Assembly (NCBI GenBank): GCA_005408345.1
Contig: SEMN01000088.1
Coordinates: 620,001-684,000, forward strand
Length of the DNA stretch: 64,000 bases
Origin: Macquaria australasica
Lineage: Eukaryota > Chordata > Actinopteri > Centrarchiformes > Percichthyidae
Direction of reading: 5' to 3'
Every line of letters begins with the position of its first letter. Position 1 is the first letter of the stretch. Under the pieces are notes generated by a model, which was not told the origin of the DNA, ran no database searches, and saw nothing but the letters and a program-made list of their open reading frames with translations. The translations under genes and the position numbers were made by a program. Shown piece by piece: positions 46,171 through 59,368 of this stretch.

Positions 46171-47399
46171 CTTGGGAGGACAGTCTTGGCCAAACAGTCT
46201 GAGAGACATGGGCCATATAACTATGGCACACATTTCTTTCAGTCCAGCCACTTCTTGTGTTTCACATCTCTCCCTCAAGTCCTTTCACTCAAAGAAAAGA
46301 AATTCAAATTATTCCTTATTTCACTTTCCAGGCAGAGCCATCACAAAAACAAAAGCAGCAAAATCACATCAATGTGAAAACAAAAAAACATAGAAATCTG
46401 ATTTCCTGTTAAAAGCTGATCACATCGAAAGGTTGATCCATAGACATTTCTTTTCAGCTGCACAACATCACTGTTTCTCTGGTTGCTTGACTCTGTAAGC
46501 AAGCTGTTGAGTGTGTTTTTGCTGGCATGGAGAACATGTAGTGAAACACTTCACATGTGGTTAACGTTCTGCTGTTCCACTAAGACCTCTCTTGAATTAA
46601 TCTGTGACATTTACAGCCACTCTTGTGGTAATCTGATGTGTTCTGAGAATTTCACACGATATCTTAGCCCTTAAGATCTCGATAATAGCTGTGTTCCCAC
46701 ATTTTTCTCACTGAATTTTTATGTTATATATTTAATGCTAATGCACGGCCTAACATGCATCATTGGCAGCCTGCAGTAGCTGAACTGCCAATGATGCATG
46801 TGTCTATCCAAAGTGACTTGCCAATATCACAAGACTTAGTAAATGTCTCGATCCATTTTTACCACCTGCTCACATCAAATTGATAGAGATGTAAAAGTAA
46901 CATGGTTCGTTGCTGAGAGTTGCTCTGAGAAATTTTCTAAATCGTTCCTAAGATTGGAGTCCTTGCCAGGAGATTTTTTTTCCCAGCCAAATCTCACGTG
47001 CTTCATAATGGATATGGTTGAAAACTCTGGAAAAACCAAGTAAGCAGACCTTGGGATAGCTGTTATTTCTAAGGTCAGAAAGTAACCGTCAAGCTCAAAT
47101 ATTCTCAAAATGTTTGTGAAATTGGCCCCAGGAACTTCATTATGTCTCCTTCTCATTGTCTGCACACTTACGTATGGGATAATTGGGTTTATTACACTGT
47201 GAGACTTATTTTTTTGTAGTTTTGGCCCTCATTTTTTTTTGTTATGTTTGGGCAGCTCAAATGAATGTGAATCTCCGGTGTCAAGGTAATGCACTTTGTG
47301 CGCCCACTATCCACCCAGAACACCACCCTATGACCTCTGTGCGGTTGTTGCAAGTGAACAAAATTCAGCAACAGTTACTTTATAAACATAACAAGAAAC
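46171..47399. other. Non-coding DNA with a 17-bp hairpin
   Basis: The hairpin at 46753-46801 is the only distinct structure. Other frames are short and unrecognised. Confidence 0.45.
46753..46801. repeat. Perfect 17-bp inverted repeat, 15-nt loop
   Basis: ACATGCATCATTGGCAG (46753-46769) and its exact inverse (46785-46801) enclose a 15-base loop. The total is 49 nt. It could be a stable RNA or DNA hairpin; the stem is shorter than a usual pre-miRNA. Confidence 0.9.
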
Positions 47400-47660
47400 T
47401 CCAGCTGTGGCAAGTAACGCAAGTGGTAAGATGATCAGTTTAGCCAGGTTATCTAAACCACTTAATTTGGATGTAAAACCAAAAGTAAGTGTACCTGGAA
47501 TACTGGTAATAATCCCTCATGTGCACACAACTAAGGCAAGCACGGTTGGTCAAAGTTAAACCAGGAAGTTGCTTTGTAAATTGTGATGAACCTGGGGTTT
47601 TGTTAAATAATCTGATCGTCTGACTGCTCGTGTTTCTTTCCCTGCTGGACTTATTTTTTG
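47400..47660. repeat. Foldback element, ACTTGGGTC family, copy 3
   Basis: AACGCAAGTGGTAAGATGAT at the left and AATCTGATCGTCTGACTGCT, CGTGTTTC at the right are inverted versions of each other. The inner words (TCTAAACCACTT, TTTGGATG, AATCCCTCA, TTAAACCAGGA) match the interior of 45265-45850 in the same orientation. Confidence 0.65.
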
Positions 47661-47972
47661 CAATGTGAGTACAATCTTTACAGTCTTCAAGAAAATAAGA
47701 TCTGGAATCATACCTTGTTCAAACTGTATGTATAAAAACCAAACTGACCTTGAACGTCTTCTGTAATGCTTCCTCATATCAGCTGCATCATTACATTGCA
47801 AGAATGCCCTGCGATGTAATAATGCTGCATTCATACTTATTGAGAAAGATTATTCAGAAATCTACTCCTTGCGGTCAACACAGAGACATACAATCAGACG
47901 CGCTCACACACATCTGTGAAAACATGCAATCAGCCAGGACTGACTGCAATCAGACATTGGCAAAACACAAAC

Positions 47973-47976
<4 letters not shown>

Positions 47977-48032
<56 letters not shown>

Positions 48033-48056
48033 TCACACTCACACACACACACACAT
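47977..48056. repeat. Compound (TC)n(AC)n microsatellite
   Basis: About 25 TC units followed by CACTCACACTC and an AC run. Open frames reading Ser-Leu-Ser-Leu across it are artefacts of the repeat. Confidence 0.95.
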
Positions 48057-51000
48057 TATTGCTCTGGCCCAGTGCACAAAGATTTGTCATTTTATAAGCA
48101 GGAGCCACACCAACAAAAGGAGAAAATGACTATGCTTTTCACTAAGCATGCACCCAGATACACATGTTCCTCGAAATGTCGAAGGGAAATGAATACCTCT
48201 CGATTGGTTGTGGTGATCACAAGCAGAGCAGAGAGCAGAATGGCACACAAATGTTAAGCACATACATCAAGAAAATGTACTGTACATGATTACTGCATGT
48301 TTCCGATGGAGATGGTATGAGTAAACGCATGTCTTAGAGTAGAACTAATAATAAATTTAATATGCTATTTCTACTAATAACACCACAGGGAGAGCTGGGA
48401 TGGGGAAAAAAGATACATTGACAGACTGATGCCTGGATTTATATTTAATATTTTTGGAAACCTTTTCTATCCTTCAATCCTTTGTACAAGTGATTTGTTG
48501 TACAAAATAAAATCTACAAATAAAACCTCATCTAGTGAGCCAAATGTGCCAAAGCAGTTTGATTTCAGTATTACAGTTGGTTTGCTTTCCTGATGAAAAT
48601 CTTTCTCACTGTCATGGTGGCCATCTGTGTGATGTAACTTAATATGCACACATTTATTATTGAATCAAATGGAAACATGCAGCTGTTAGCCCAGGCAAAT
48701 GGAACATGGCATTTTTTCTTCTTCCATTGTAGTCTCAGTGAGTTTGGGCCTCAGGCTAGCTTTGTTCGGTGCAGTGTGGAGTGTCATTGTCTGACAACTT
48801 TAATCTCGGATTGGCTGCTTCGACTTTTTGACATGGATGGCCCAAAGGCTGAAATCTGGCCCCCTTTCGGTGCCATGGGCCAAATATGTTACCGACCACT
48901 GAAAAAAGTTGGAAATATCAGAGGTACATGACACTGGATGAAACTTAAAAGATGCACTTTGACAATTTTAACCTTATCTATTCGTATTTGTCATAGAATT
49001 AAATGCCTTCATAGGCCTACAGCATTACACTGCACAATATTCGCCTTATGTTCTTGGACACCACCACAAATCATGCACGTGGGCAAGGTGCTAGCAAAAA
49101 AAAAAAACTTTTTAAAATTTAAATTCTTGATTAGCCTACATTTGAAAAGCAAGAATAAAAAAAATACCATCATACAATGTAATACTTGTGTAGAGTCATG
49201 GTATTACTGGACAGTTTTGGTACACAATACTTGTTGTAATCCATCACTAATGCTGGGTGTGGTTTGAATTTTTGTGATACAATTGAAGATATAATATCTG
49301 ACATTCGGTACAGATACCAAAACATTTGATTGGTGCTACACATCTGTACCAAAACATATAGAGGCTTGATGACCACTTATTTTCATTTTTGTTTAATTAA
49401 CATTATTAATCCAGTTTTCACACTACTTTTTTCTTTTGTTGAATCTATTGTCCTGGCCTAAATATGGGATGGGGTGTGCACACACAGCAAACAAATAGTA
49501 AAGAAACATGTATATTATGAACAGAGTGTTGACATGTTTAAGGCTACTGTTAAGCAGTCACCTCAAAACTAAAATGTTGTAGAATCCAGGAAAGCACTTA
49601 CAGTGTATTTCAACAGTTTTCAATTGCCTTTGCAAGCAGTTGCATTACTAGGTAGGTGGTGTAACAAATGTGGCAAAAAATAAAACTGACTAACTGTTCA
49701 CTGAACAATAACTCTCCAGTCATTAGGCTATTCTATAATCAAATATTTTCTAGCAGCTGCTGTGGTTTTTGACAGTGTAGCCTGAGAATTTCAGGCCAAT
49801 AAAGCAGTGATTTATTAATTTTCTTTACCAAACAGTGGAGAGTTTCCTGATCTAGACTGATTATTGTACTATTCCCACTTTCCATGTATTGCTTGTTGGA
49901 TTGGAAAGACGTGCACTTCAAAACCTTGCTGAATGAGTCTCTGAGCTACACATGTGCCTCCTAACGTGTCCATGGTGCCTCTGACTAGTTGGTATTGACA
50001 TGCAGCATGTTGGATTTTCTACTTTTCCTGCTGTTTGCTCAGAGTCTGCTCTTAGACTGTTGGACTCTTCATCTGTCTAGTGGACAAATGGATGGTGATA
50101 GCGCCTTTGTGTTTGTGTGTGAATGCAAAGGCTCATTTGAGATGGGAAAAAAGGATAATTACGTGATTTAAATATTTGGAGTAAATGCATTAAGTGCAGC
50201 TCAGACTAGCAATTATACATTAATCCCACCATCTCTGATGTGCCATCATCATAATTTTTATTTTTATTATGAGAGTTTATCTTCTACTGTTCTCATACCA
50301 GGGGGCCTGAACTGTCAGCGGTAACTGAAAGTATCTCACTAAAAGCTTCAATGTGAGTGTTTTGTTTGAAGGAAGTGTATTGTGAGTCCCGTCCTCTTGC
50401 CCCTCAGTTGGTAAACCTGATGCTCCGACACTTGCCAAGCATCTCGATGAGCTGTCTTTCATGAAAAGGCTCATAAGCAGCTTCCATAAAGCCGTCACAG
50501 GTATTGAAGAAGCACACGCTAAATGCAGCCATCTGCATTTAAAAACATCAACACAGAGCTTCACCTTGTATTTCACAAACAAACGGAGACGACATGTGTG
50601 TAGTTGTTTGTTATATTCAGATTTCTGGCACTCATGAAATATTTATTATGTAATCACAAGGAAATATTCTGACATTATTTTGAGTTGAAAAATATATTTT
50701 CATGATCCCGGTTGTGACAGTTTGCTATGTCGAGAACATGTCAACAGCATTGTGTGAGATCATTGAAGGTGCCCTGTGTAGTTCACTTGTTTCTCAACAA
50801 AACCTACAGTTCGTCCTCGTGTACATGCTAGCAGAAGATGAGATTTAAACAAAACAAGGATCCATTGATTGTAACATTTCTCCGATTGCCAATAATTGGG
50901 CAACACCCACATTGTAACTGAAGTTAAAGTACGATCCCAATGTTTATCTCCTTAACTGAAAGTCATGTAAGCATAAGTCTGCATTGATTTTATTGATGTT

Positions 51001-51440
51001 GATTTAAAAACTGATTACCTCATAACAAAAATGTAACTGTGACAAAAATTAATGTAGACGTAATGTTCATGGTAATGGATTACATAACCTAAGCAAGTAT
51101 CAAGAATATGCTTATTAATTTAATAACATGGAAATGAATTGAAATCAGTGGATAGCTGAAACTGTAATGTAATACATTCAAATGTCTAAAACACAGCAGC
51201 ATAGTTTTCAACAAGGTTAGCTCTGCTGTTAAGTGTATGTGATTGGTAGTAAATGGACTAAGACATGCAAAACCATCAGTATGGTCCTTTTAAGGTAAAA
51301 AGTCTTTGTGAAAGTACCCATAGGTCACATTCAATAGACAACAGGTTATACAGTGAAAGGTTATCCAATGATAAACTGTTCTAGTTACAAGCTTTGGCTC
51401 TTGTTGTTTTCCTTTGGTTCTTCAAATTGGCCCTCTGATA

Positions 51441-51469
51441 CCCCCCCCCCCCCTACCCCCCCCACCCCC
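51441..51469 (-). other. Poly-C run, G-quadruplex/i-motif candidate
   Basis: C runs of 13, 8 and 5 bases are separated by TA and A, so the minus strand can supply four or more G3 blocks. Such homopolymers are also prone to sequencing error, so the exact length is uncertain. A further C run lies at 51646-51657. Confidence 0.6.
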
Positions 51470-53462
51470 ACTCTTCCATGCCAAAAATACTCTTTGAAAT
51501 GTTAAAAAAAAAAAGCTTCATGTTGCAGCTTTAAACCGCCTTTGCCCACCAAGATGTCAGAAGTGCTTTTTCCGTAGCACCTCTGACAGTGTCCTCGGTG
51601 GCCACAGCACATGGTTGTTGTTGGCCATTAATTAGTGTAAAGAGTCCCCCCCCCCCGCCTCCACTTACCATCTTCCAGTGTGTCAGAGTTGTTTATTTAG
51701 CACAACAGGAACAATTACGCAGCTGACAAGGCAGTCACCGTTTGAAGTCCTTCCTACTACCTCCACTGGCCTAAAACACAACTTAGCAGACACCTTGCAG
51801 CACCCTGCTGCTGCCTTGTAACCTTCAGTGGATGCCTTGAAATGCATTTTGTAGTATGTTAGCGTATTATCATAACCAGATGCCCACCCTACCGCCCACT
51901 TCTGCACATGTTTGAAAAATGAGGTTCAGTCTTGAATATTAAAGACGGCAAGGTTCATTTATTTAGGGCTGTGTTTGGGCCACCAAGGGATGCTGATTTG
52001 AATCTCGTTTGTGAAGCTGTCTATCCTTATCTGTCAGCATCAGAGGATGCAATTTCTCTCTTCCCACCTCATCCTCCTTGTCTCCTAAATGGCAGGGATA
52101 TTTAGAGGCGCTTGACAACTGAGGCATGCAAATTAGCAGTTGATGTTTCCTGCGTTGTTTTAGTTTCTTTCCCTTCTCACCCCCCTCTCCAACCCGAGTC
52201 GGTCCTTTTAGCTCCTCTGATGTTATTTGTGATGCTATTTTTGTGACTATGTAGGAGGTATGTATAAGGGGGGATTACAAAGACTTTATCCATAAGTTTT
52301 CTCTCAACCTCAATTGAAAGCTTGGCAAAACAGCAGCCTCTTCATATCATCTGGTGTTTCCTAGAGGACTAACATTAGCAGTCCACACTTCATTTATGCA
52401 GCCCTGCATCTTTATATGATGGGTTAACAAAGCAACATATAACAATTACATATAACGATAAAGTATGAATTCAATGATTATAAAAGTGATTTTCAAGAAC
52501 CCCCAACCCCATTAGTAAGTTGTACCCTCATATTGAACCACTTATTTATAATAGCTGTCATATTTATAACGTGGGATGCTGATGCAATGTGATCCTTTTC
52601 CAAATTAACTGAATTGGCTGGCTATTCCATCTACTGAGAACATCAAAAGCCAGTACTTGGCTTTTAATGCCGGTCTCAGATTACACAATGTCAGGCTGAA
52701 AATTGCCCAATCTGACATATGTGGGGCGTCAGGAACAAATTTGTTGTTTTATCCTATATACTATGTCATAGTGGAAAACAACCAATTCTGTCTAGGATGC
52801 CTCACGAGGCCCCTGATGGAAAGACGAGCACATAGATTATTTATTTTTGCCTTCTCTTGCCTACAGTAGTTTGACATACCTAATCCCAGAAGTCTACCTC
52901 TGGCCCCTCCTGTCTACCTTTGGACGTCACACAGATCATGAAAAACCACAAGCAGCTGGTCAGTTTGATTGGTTCAACATGTCTGACGTGTCTCGGTCAA
53001 GTCCCGGATCGACCGTGATCACCTGACCATCTGGAAAGACACAAACGTCTTGTAGTCTGATCCTTGGATTAGGAACCATTTTTAGGAGTTTGCAAAATGC
53101 AAGGCTGGTCATAAGGGATTTAAGTAGGTGTGTTGATGCTTATTCAAAGTGATTAAACGTTTCTGATTAGCTGCTGTGTCTGTTATAATTTCTGAGGTGG
53201 GTCGCAACTGAGTGTGTTTTTGATAAGATGTAGACAAGCTGCTGGTCAGAACAGTCACATTAGTACAGTACAGTGTGTGCTCTTGCATAACCCCCTCCAC
53301 CTTTATCCAGTTTTGTGGTCTGATGCGTTATACAGTATTGTTCCTCTGCTACTGACACAAGTAGCATAAACATTTCAAATATAGTTACTAAATTGTTGAT
53401 TTGATTTTTCGCTTTGACTGCCTGTTTGTGTTTGTACATGGTTCCATGTAGCCTAGAACGAT

Positions 53463-53481
53463 TGTGTGTGTGTGTGTGTGT
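53463..53481. repeat. (TG)n microsatellite
   Basis: About nine uninterrupted TG units. Confidence 0.85.
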
Positions 53482-54578
53482 TTAAGCTTGTGTATCTCAC
53501 CATAAAAATATTGCGCTGGGGACCGACATAACTAGCAGCCACCACTGGCAAGCTGCCAAGCGTTGGTTTTGTAGCGATCATTTAAAATAAAATAAACCCA
53601 AGCCAGTCAAGGCTTACAATCAAGCCCAGCAATGGATGCAACCCCAAAGCAAAGTCTGATATGTTATTACTGTAGTTTTTCAAATCAAAGTAGCACAAAG
53701 TCAGAATCCATTTTTCATTCTTCAGGCTGAGATATTGTTTGTGATACAAGGAAGCGCAGCAAACTAAGTGGCGGCTGATGACCGATGACGGCTGTGACCA
53801 ATTTTTCTCAGCCCACAGGCTTGTTGAGCAGTTTCCCTGGTCACTCAGTTCTGTTTATTCCCATTCCCATCTTTAAAGACATACTTAAATGAAACAAAAA
53901 AACACTCAGCAAAGTTTTAAAGCCACAACATTCACAGAACTTAATGAATCCATTGACTTCACTCCTTTTTCATAAAGGTGTCGTAGAGCATTGTCTACAC
54001 TGTATGTGATCCATTGTTATATACAGTATGTCTGTAATTATAGAGGAATGTTGTGTGTAGCACAAATGTTTTTGACTGCTTTCCTATCCTGTTAATCGTC
54101 TCATGACGTCTCACATTTGTCTTGCGACCTCTTGGGGCACCCTGACCTACAGGTTGAGAAAAACATATTGAGTTAGATGTTCTACCTACTTTGTACTGTA
54201 CTTGCTTGCGAGATAGAAATTATTGTCCCTCTTGAATCTTTTGCATTGTCTCTTTGTCTAACCCTGATTTGGTTTATATTACTTGCTAGCATGGAGACAG
54301 ATAGACACTCTGTACTGGGTGGGTTCTCACCCTGCTTTCTCGTTAATCCGATGTGTGCTAATAATTTCTGTAGCCAACGCCTCCCTCCTGGTGTCCATTA
54401 ACACACCCATAAGTCATTATTTGCTATGTAGGAATCTATGTCTTCTATTTTATTTTGTACCCTCAAAAAGATTCATGCCAAAATGCACAGTCTTGTTACT
54501 CTTCTCAGAATTGTAATTGACTTGCATTTACCTATACACCCGTGGTAATCTATGTGTTCTTGTCTTTGTCCTGTCCAG

Positions 54579-54725
54579 TGGTGAGTCAGAACCTGGTGAC
54601 AGACAATGTGTCGGTGGTGGAGGGCGAGATGGCGATCATCAGCTGTCGGGTAAAGAACAATGATGACTCTGTTATCCAGCTGCTCAACCCCAACAGACAG
54701 ACAATTTACTTCAGAGACATGAGAC
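54579..54725 (+). CDS. cadm1: cadm1 exon: first half of the N-terminal Ig domain
   Basis: This 147-nt internal exon lies between a pyrimidine-rich acceptor (CTGTCCAG) and a perfect donor (GTGAGT). Both junctions are phase 1, so it adds 49 codons without a frameshift. It reads VSQNLVTDNVSVVEGE, then the B-strand cysteine in IISCRV, then DDSVIQLLNPNRQTIYF and RDMR. CADM (SynCAM/nectin-like) proteins are membrane adhesion molecules of synapses and epithelia; their distal V-type Ig domain mediates trans-binding. The SVIQLLNPNRQTIYFRD string is characteristic of CADM1; CADM2 and CADM3 have SLQWSNPAQQTLYF here, and CADM4 differs again. The partner cysteine and the rest of Ig1 must be in the next exon, which I do not see in this window. 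I cannot tell cadm1a from cadm1b. Confidence 0.95.
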
Positions 54726-57700
54726 GTGAGTATCATGCAACATTATGACTTACATTACTGTCATGTGTACTGCCATCTTTAATTAAGGTATGTTCTTGTG
54801 TACTTAAGTCTGCTTTTTTTAGGTATGTAAATTTACTTTTTTTGACTGTGAGGAAAAACGACACAGACATGGAAAGCAAGGAGCCCAGCAAACACTGTAA
54901 ACCATTTATATGCATGTTTCATTCAAAGCCGTCTTTAAAGCAGCCAGTGTTCAATTTCTATTTGAATTTTTCCCCCCTTCATATTGCATCAATGCAACTT
55001 GCATTTGAGAGTCTATTATGAAACAAAATGATATACCAACATGATCTTAATGTGCTAATGGGACTATTGCTGTTATGCTGTTTTTGTTTGGCTTTGTTTC
55101 CCATAAGTAGTCTTGATTTGTAGTCAAATATTTGTTTGTTAGTTCAGTAATTTGGCTGCTGATGCCTGAACACAGGGTCAGTGTGCGTTCCACCACAAAA
55201 ATGTAATATCATTAAAAATGTAGGCAGTTTAGCCTTAATTAGCTATCTGGCGTGTGACTAAAGGGGTAACTAGTCATCTTGAAATAATGTCTGAATGCTC
55301 CCAAGTCGCAATAACAAGGTTTTCCCATTTCTCCCATTGTGGCATGAACGTGGCATGAATGCAGCACTAGAACTAAGAGCACTACAAAACATCTTCAACT
55401 TCATAATAAAAGTCCATTGGATTGTTTTATTTTGACCTAGCATCGTGCTATGATGGCTTTACATAGACATAAATGTATAATGTAAGTATATTGTAAGAAT
55501 AAGAAACCATCTTTGTGACATTTGTAGAGTACATATTAACATATTTGGCAAAAGGAAAACGTAATCGCTGTCTTAAAAGACATTGCAAGACCTAAAATTG
55601 ACAGTAAAGTGTGCCTAGGTACACTTTCACTTAACATTACAGATTATCTTCCTACAGTTGATATAAAGGACCGTTGTAGCTGTTCAGGAAAATCTTGTCT
55701 TTAATAGATCATCTAAAGGGTTATCATATGTCTGTCAGAGGAGAAAGTAGGCTGTAGCTGGTAGCAGACATTGTCGGCCGCAAGAGAGAAATCGTTCAGC
55801 CCTGCTGTGTCTTTATGTGATTGATATGGCATGTATTTAATTATAGTCTGAAGCAGTTTGATGTGATCAGATGACATGGAAATCATTTATTGATGTCAGT
55901 TTCACAGGTTCATTTTGCAAGCAGTTCTAAAATCAGACATTTGGTGAAACTTAGTCAAGCCTTTAGTTGGAAGACAACGCTGAGACAAATATCATAAAAT
56001 GTGTAGTTTAACCAAAGCATGTGAATGGAGCCAGCAGTAAAGATGTATAACATTAATTAATATTCTCTTATATTATTTGCACTTCCAGGGAGCTGCATTA
56101 AGTTTGACCCACATGTCTGCAGCAGGATTAATACAGAATGAGGTTAATACAATCTACCAAACATGTTTCACTTTCAGCATGTCTGCTTTAATAAAAGCAG
56201 CTCATATCCCTAAACATTTAATGGCCTGTTGTGTTTATTCTTATCCTGTCCAATTATCGTGTCACAGCTCTAATTAGCTGTGTTCAGCTGGACACACTCT
56301 GTTCTGCAGTCTGTCTTGCCAGGTTTTGGTTTCTTTAATTATGTTTATTAAGTCCCTGTAGAATGTAGTAGAATGTTAGTATAACATGTAGTATAGTGGA
56401 CCTCTGTAACTAAATAACAGTAGCATTATGTTGTAAACTCAGAATACACAGAGATTTTTGCAAACTCACTGATTCATTAATTCGTTTTCTAACCCTGTCT
56501 CCTAAAACTTAACATACAAGTAATTTGCATGAGAAAATCTGTTGTGATGAAAACGGATTTAACGAGTCCGACCTTCCACCCTGAAATCTTCCTTATGACT
56601 TCTGTATAAAGTTGTCACCTTTTCTGCATTCGAAAAAAAATGATGCATGTGAGCGTAATCCAGATAGCAACTGTGCTTCCTCCAAAATGTGTTTGACAAC
56701 CCAAATATTAAAAATACCTTGTGGTTGACAGGTTTGGGCATTCTGAACTTGCATATCGGATAGCATGATTTTGAGTAGAGTGTTTCATGAGTATTGGAAG
56801 TCGGAGGTTTCAGAGCATGGTAGGGTTTTACTTTTGTGTGAGTATTATTTAAGGCAGTGTGTGTAATCACTTAAAAACTGAAATCGATCTATCAAACTCC
56901 AGTGCTTGTTGTCTTGGCTGGTTAAACACAGGAACAAGGTAAACGTGTCAGGTGACAAACATGACAAACATTGTTTCATTGTACTGTGAAAAGCAAATTG
57001 TGGCTTCACCACTGACATGGAGTGTAGCTGTTATTTTAGCTATTGTTAGCTGTTTTAGCTACTGTTCTTCTCACTGCTCTTTCAGCCTGACCTATACTAA
57101 GCTTGTGTGTGTTTCTGTGTCTAACCCTACTCCCACACACTGGCACTAAACAAAGATGCATTACCCAACATCTGTTGAAAAGAAAGAGAGTTTGGGCAGA
57201 GAAAGAAATGCTCTGTTTTTATTTTGAATTTTAATGAAAGCGTGACACCACGTATCATTGCCAGTTAAAATTAACATTACCTGAGAAAAAAAAAAAAAAA
57301 AAAAGTAATACGTTTATGTGTGATGGATACAACTGAAAAACAGAAAATGAATTTGAAGCATAATTGGCTAGAAAGTCAAAGTTTAATTTGCAAATCCCCA
57401 TTCTAAAATGTCTTGTAGTGTTTCATTTCATACCTCCTTTTGACATAATTATGCACACACAGTTTGCTGTAATGCCCTTCACTGCTTCTTTTGAATGAAT
57501 TTACATTAATGTTCATAAACTGCGTGTTCACCGTAATTAGCTGCGTCTCCCTCAGATGTTATGGCATATCTAAAACTGCATGTTTGCTGTGCAGTTGCAG
57601 TACATTTTTATGTTTTCACCTTTTTCTTGAGTTAAGACTCGAGGTGTGAGCACAAACACATGCTGTACATGCACTCATGACTTTCTACATTCTGATCCTC

Positions 57701-59224
57701 CTCCACACTCACCAACCCCTCCTTAGTCATGTTCATCGCCTTACAAACACACCTTCTACATACTTTACAAGGGTACACTCACAGAGAGCCCTCATGCGTA
57801 TGCTAAACTGAGCTTGGTATTTATCTGCTGTTGTGCTGTGCCACGCTGAGCCGACTCCCACAAGCTGGCTGTCAAGGGCAAGGTGTTCTTCTTTGATGGG
57901 GGGGGGGGCTCCTTGATCTCCTGTGATCCCTCCCAGGCATCTTCGCCGCAGCTGCACTGCTTCATTATGACATGGCCTCCACCAAGCAGCCTCCAAACAA
58001 TATTGGCCCCTGCAAAATATCACATCTGCCATCTCCGTCTGAATCCACAGTGGTGGATTAATTTTGAGAGAGTGAGATGGAGAGCAATAGAGGGTAAAGA
58101 GACAGAAAGGAAGGAGTGCTTTGAAACCTGCTGCAGTTACATACACAGAGTAACTTGACTATTGGTCGACCTACTGTTACACTTCATGTTCACCTGAAGT
58201 AGTTCTGATGCATTCTGTGAGCCATTTTATTCAGTTCAGTTGAATAATCTCAGATGTCCAAGAGATTCAGGAGATGGATGTCTTGCACTGCATTTTATTC
58301 TACCTCCCTATCTTTATGGCATTGCTCCAGATGCTGAGCAAACACTTTGTTCTACTGTATAATGTGGTATATTTACAGGGATATTTCAGCGATTTAGTAT
58401 TGCAACTCCATAAAGCTGGGGGACTTGAAAAAACAGATGAAAAAAAAGAATGGTCAAAAATGAAGCAGCAGATGCTGACATATCCTGATATGTAGTTTCC
58501 AATATGGGTCAAGCTCCAAAAACACTGGAGCATACATTTCCCATAATATAACTAGATAGTGTCTTTCGTTAAGCCCTCCCTGCCTGGTGAACAACCACAT
58601 CTTTAAAACTCCTTGGCTCAAAACTGGGGCATGGAGTTTGTTACATCTTGGGATCCTTCAGGAAGTACTCCTGTAGTCCCAAAAACCCAAGCTGAGATAA
58701 CCCCTGATGACATCATAAGGGGCTATTTTGCCAGACTTGACAAAGCATCTCCAGAGCCACAGAAGATATTATACAACTGTTTTCACAGGCTGACTAGTAC
58801 TCCCCATGATGAGTAAACTGATGTGTGTAAAGTGCTCCTTTAAGGTATTGCTTTGGTGTTGTTTGGTCCAGCTTTAATGAACCCCCCTGTATACTCCTGT
58901 CCACAGATGTTCTACCAGAAAAGTAGTATGAGATCGTTGGGTCACCGTGTACACCTCACAAGACAAACACTGTACTGATGCTTTAGTACATTGATTGTTG
59001 TTTTCACTATTGTTGTATTGCACAATAACCTATTTAATATGTGAATGAACAGATCAGAAGTAGTGAACACCCAGCTGGTAGGTTGTAGCTCAAACTGCCA
59101 TAATATATGTTTTAGGGGAAACATTAATTATTCTTACCCAATTTAAGACACAATACATCTTTAAACAGCTAACTTTATGTCCGTGAGATTACCAATTACA
59201 GCTTTTTTGCATTACGTTCATTAT
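54726..59224. other. Downstream intron DNA
   Basis: It starts with the donor GTGAGTATC. It contains a poly-A run near 57284-57304 and a stretch at about 58270-58800 that may be a degraded repeat. The next Ig exon, expected to carry a D-E-G-x-Y-x-C motif, was not found on the + strand. Confidence 0.55.
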
Positions 59225-59368
59225 CAATTAGAGAGACAGGAAAGGTGGGAGAGAGAGAGGGGACGACCTGCAGCAAAGGGCCCAGGTTGGAGTCAAACCT
59301 GGGCCACTGCGGTAAGGACTCAGCCTTAATGGTACGCGCTCTACCAGGTGAGCTACCGGGGCGCCCCA
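59225..59368 (-). repeat. tRNA-derived SINE (-)
   Basis: Read on the minus strand it starts GGGGCGCCCCGGTAGCTCAC, with an A box (TAGCTCACCTGGTAGAGCG) and, about 40 bases on, a B box (GGTTTGACTCC) inside a perfect 8-bp stem CCCAGGTT/AACCTGGG. CTTTGCTGCAGGTCGTCCCC and a CTCTCTCTC body follow. This is the layout of an abundant percomorph SINE. The tRNA-like head is well preserved, but it is not a functional tRNA gene. Confidence 0.85.

Larger units (their letters stand above)
47661..54578. other. Intron DNA upstream of the Ig exon
   Basis: It holds a compound (TC)n(AC)n tract (47977-48056), C-rich runs near 51441-51469 and 51646-51657, and a (TG)n at 53463-53481. ATGCAAATTAG at 52126 is an octamer-like site in sequence that could be a conserved element. 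No exon is recognised. The final bases form the pyrimidine-rich acceptor ending TGTCCAG at 54578. Confidence 0.55.

Noticed and set aside
47750..48257. Open frames with long Ser-Leu runs
   Set aside because: They are translations of the (TC)n(AC)n microsatellite.
51441..51657. Poly-C runs as functional elements
   Set aside because: Homopolymers of this length are common slippage or sequencing products. They are listed only as quadruplex candidates.
59281..59368. tRNA gene on the minus strand
   Set aside because: A and B boxes are present, but they belong to a SINE head with a characteristic body; acceptor and anticodon arms do not fold as a canonical tRNA.
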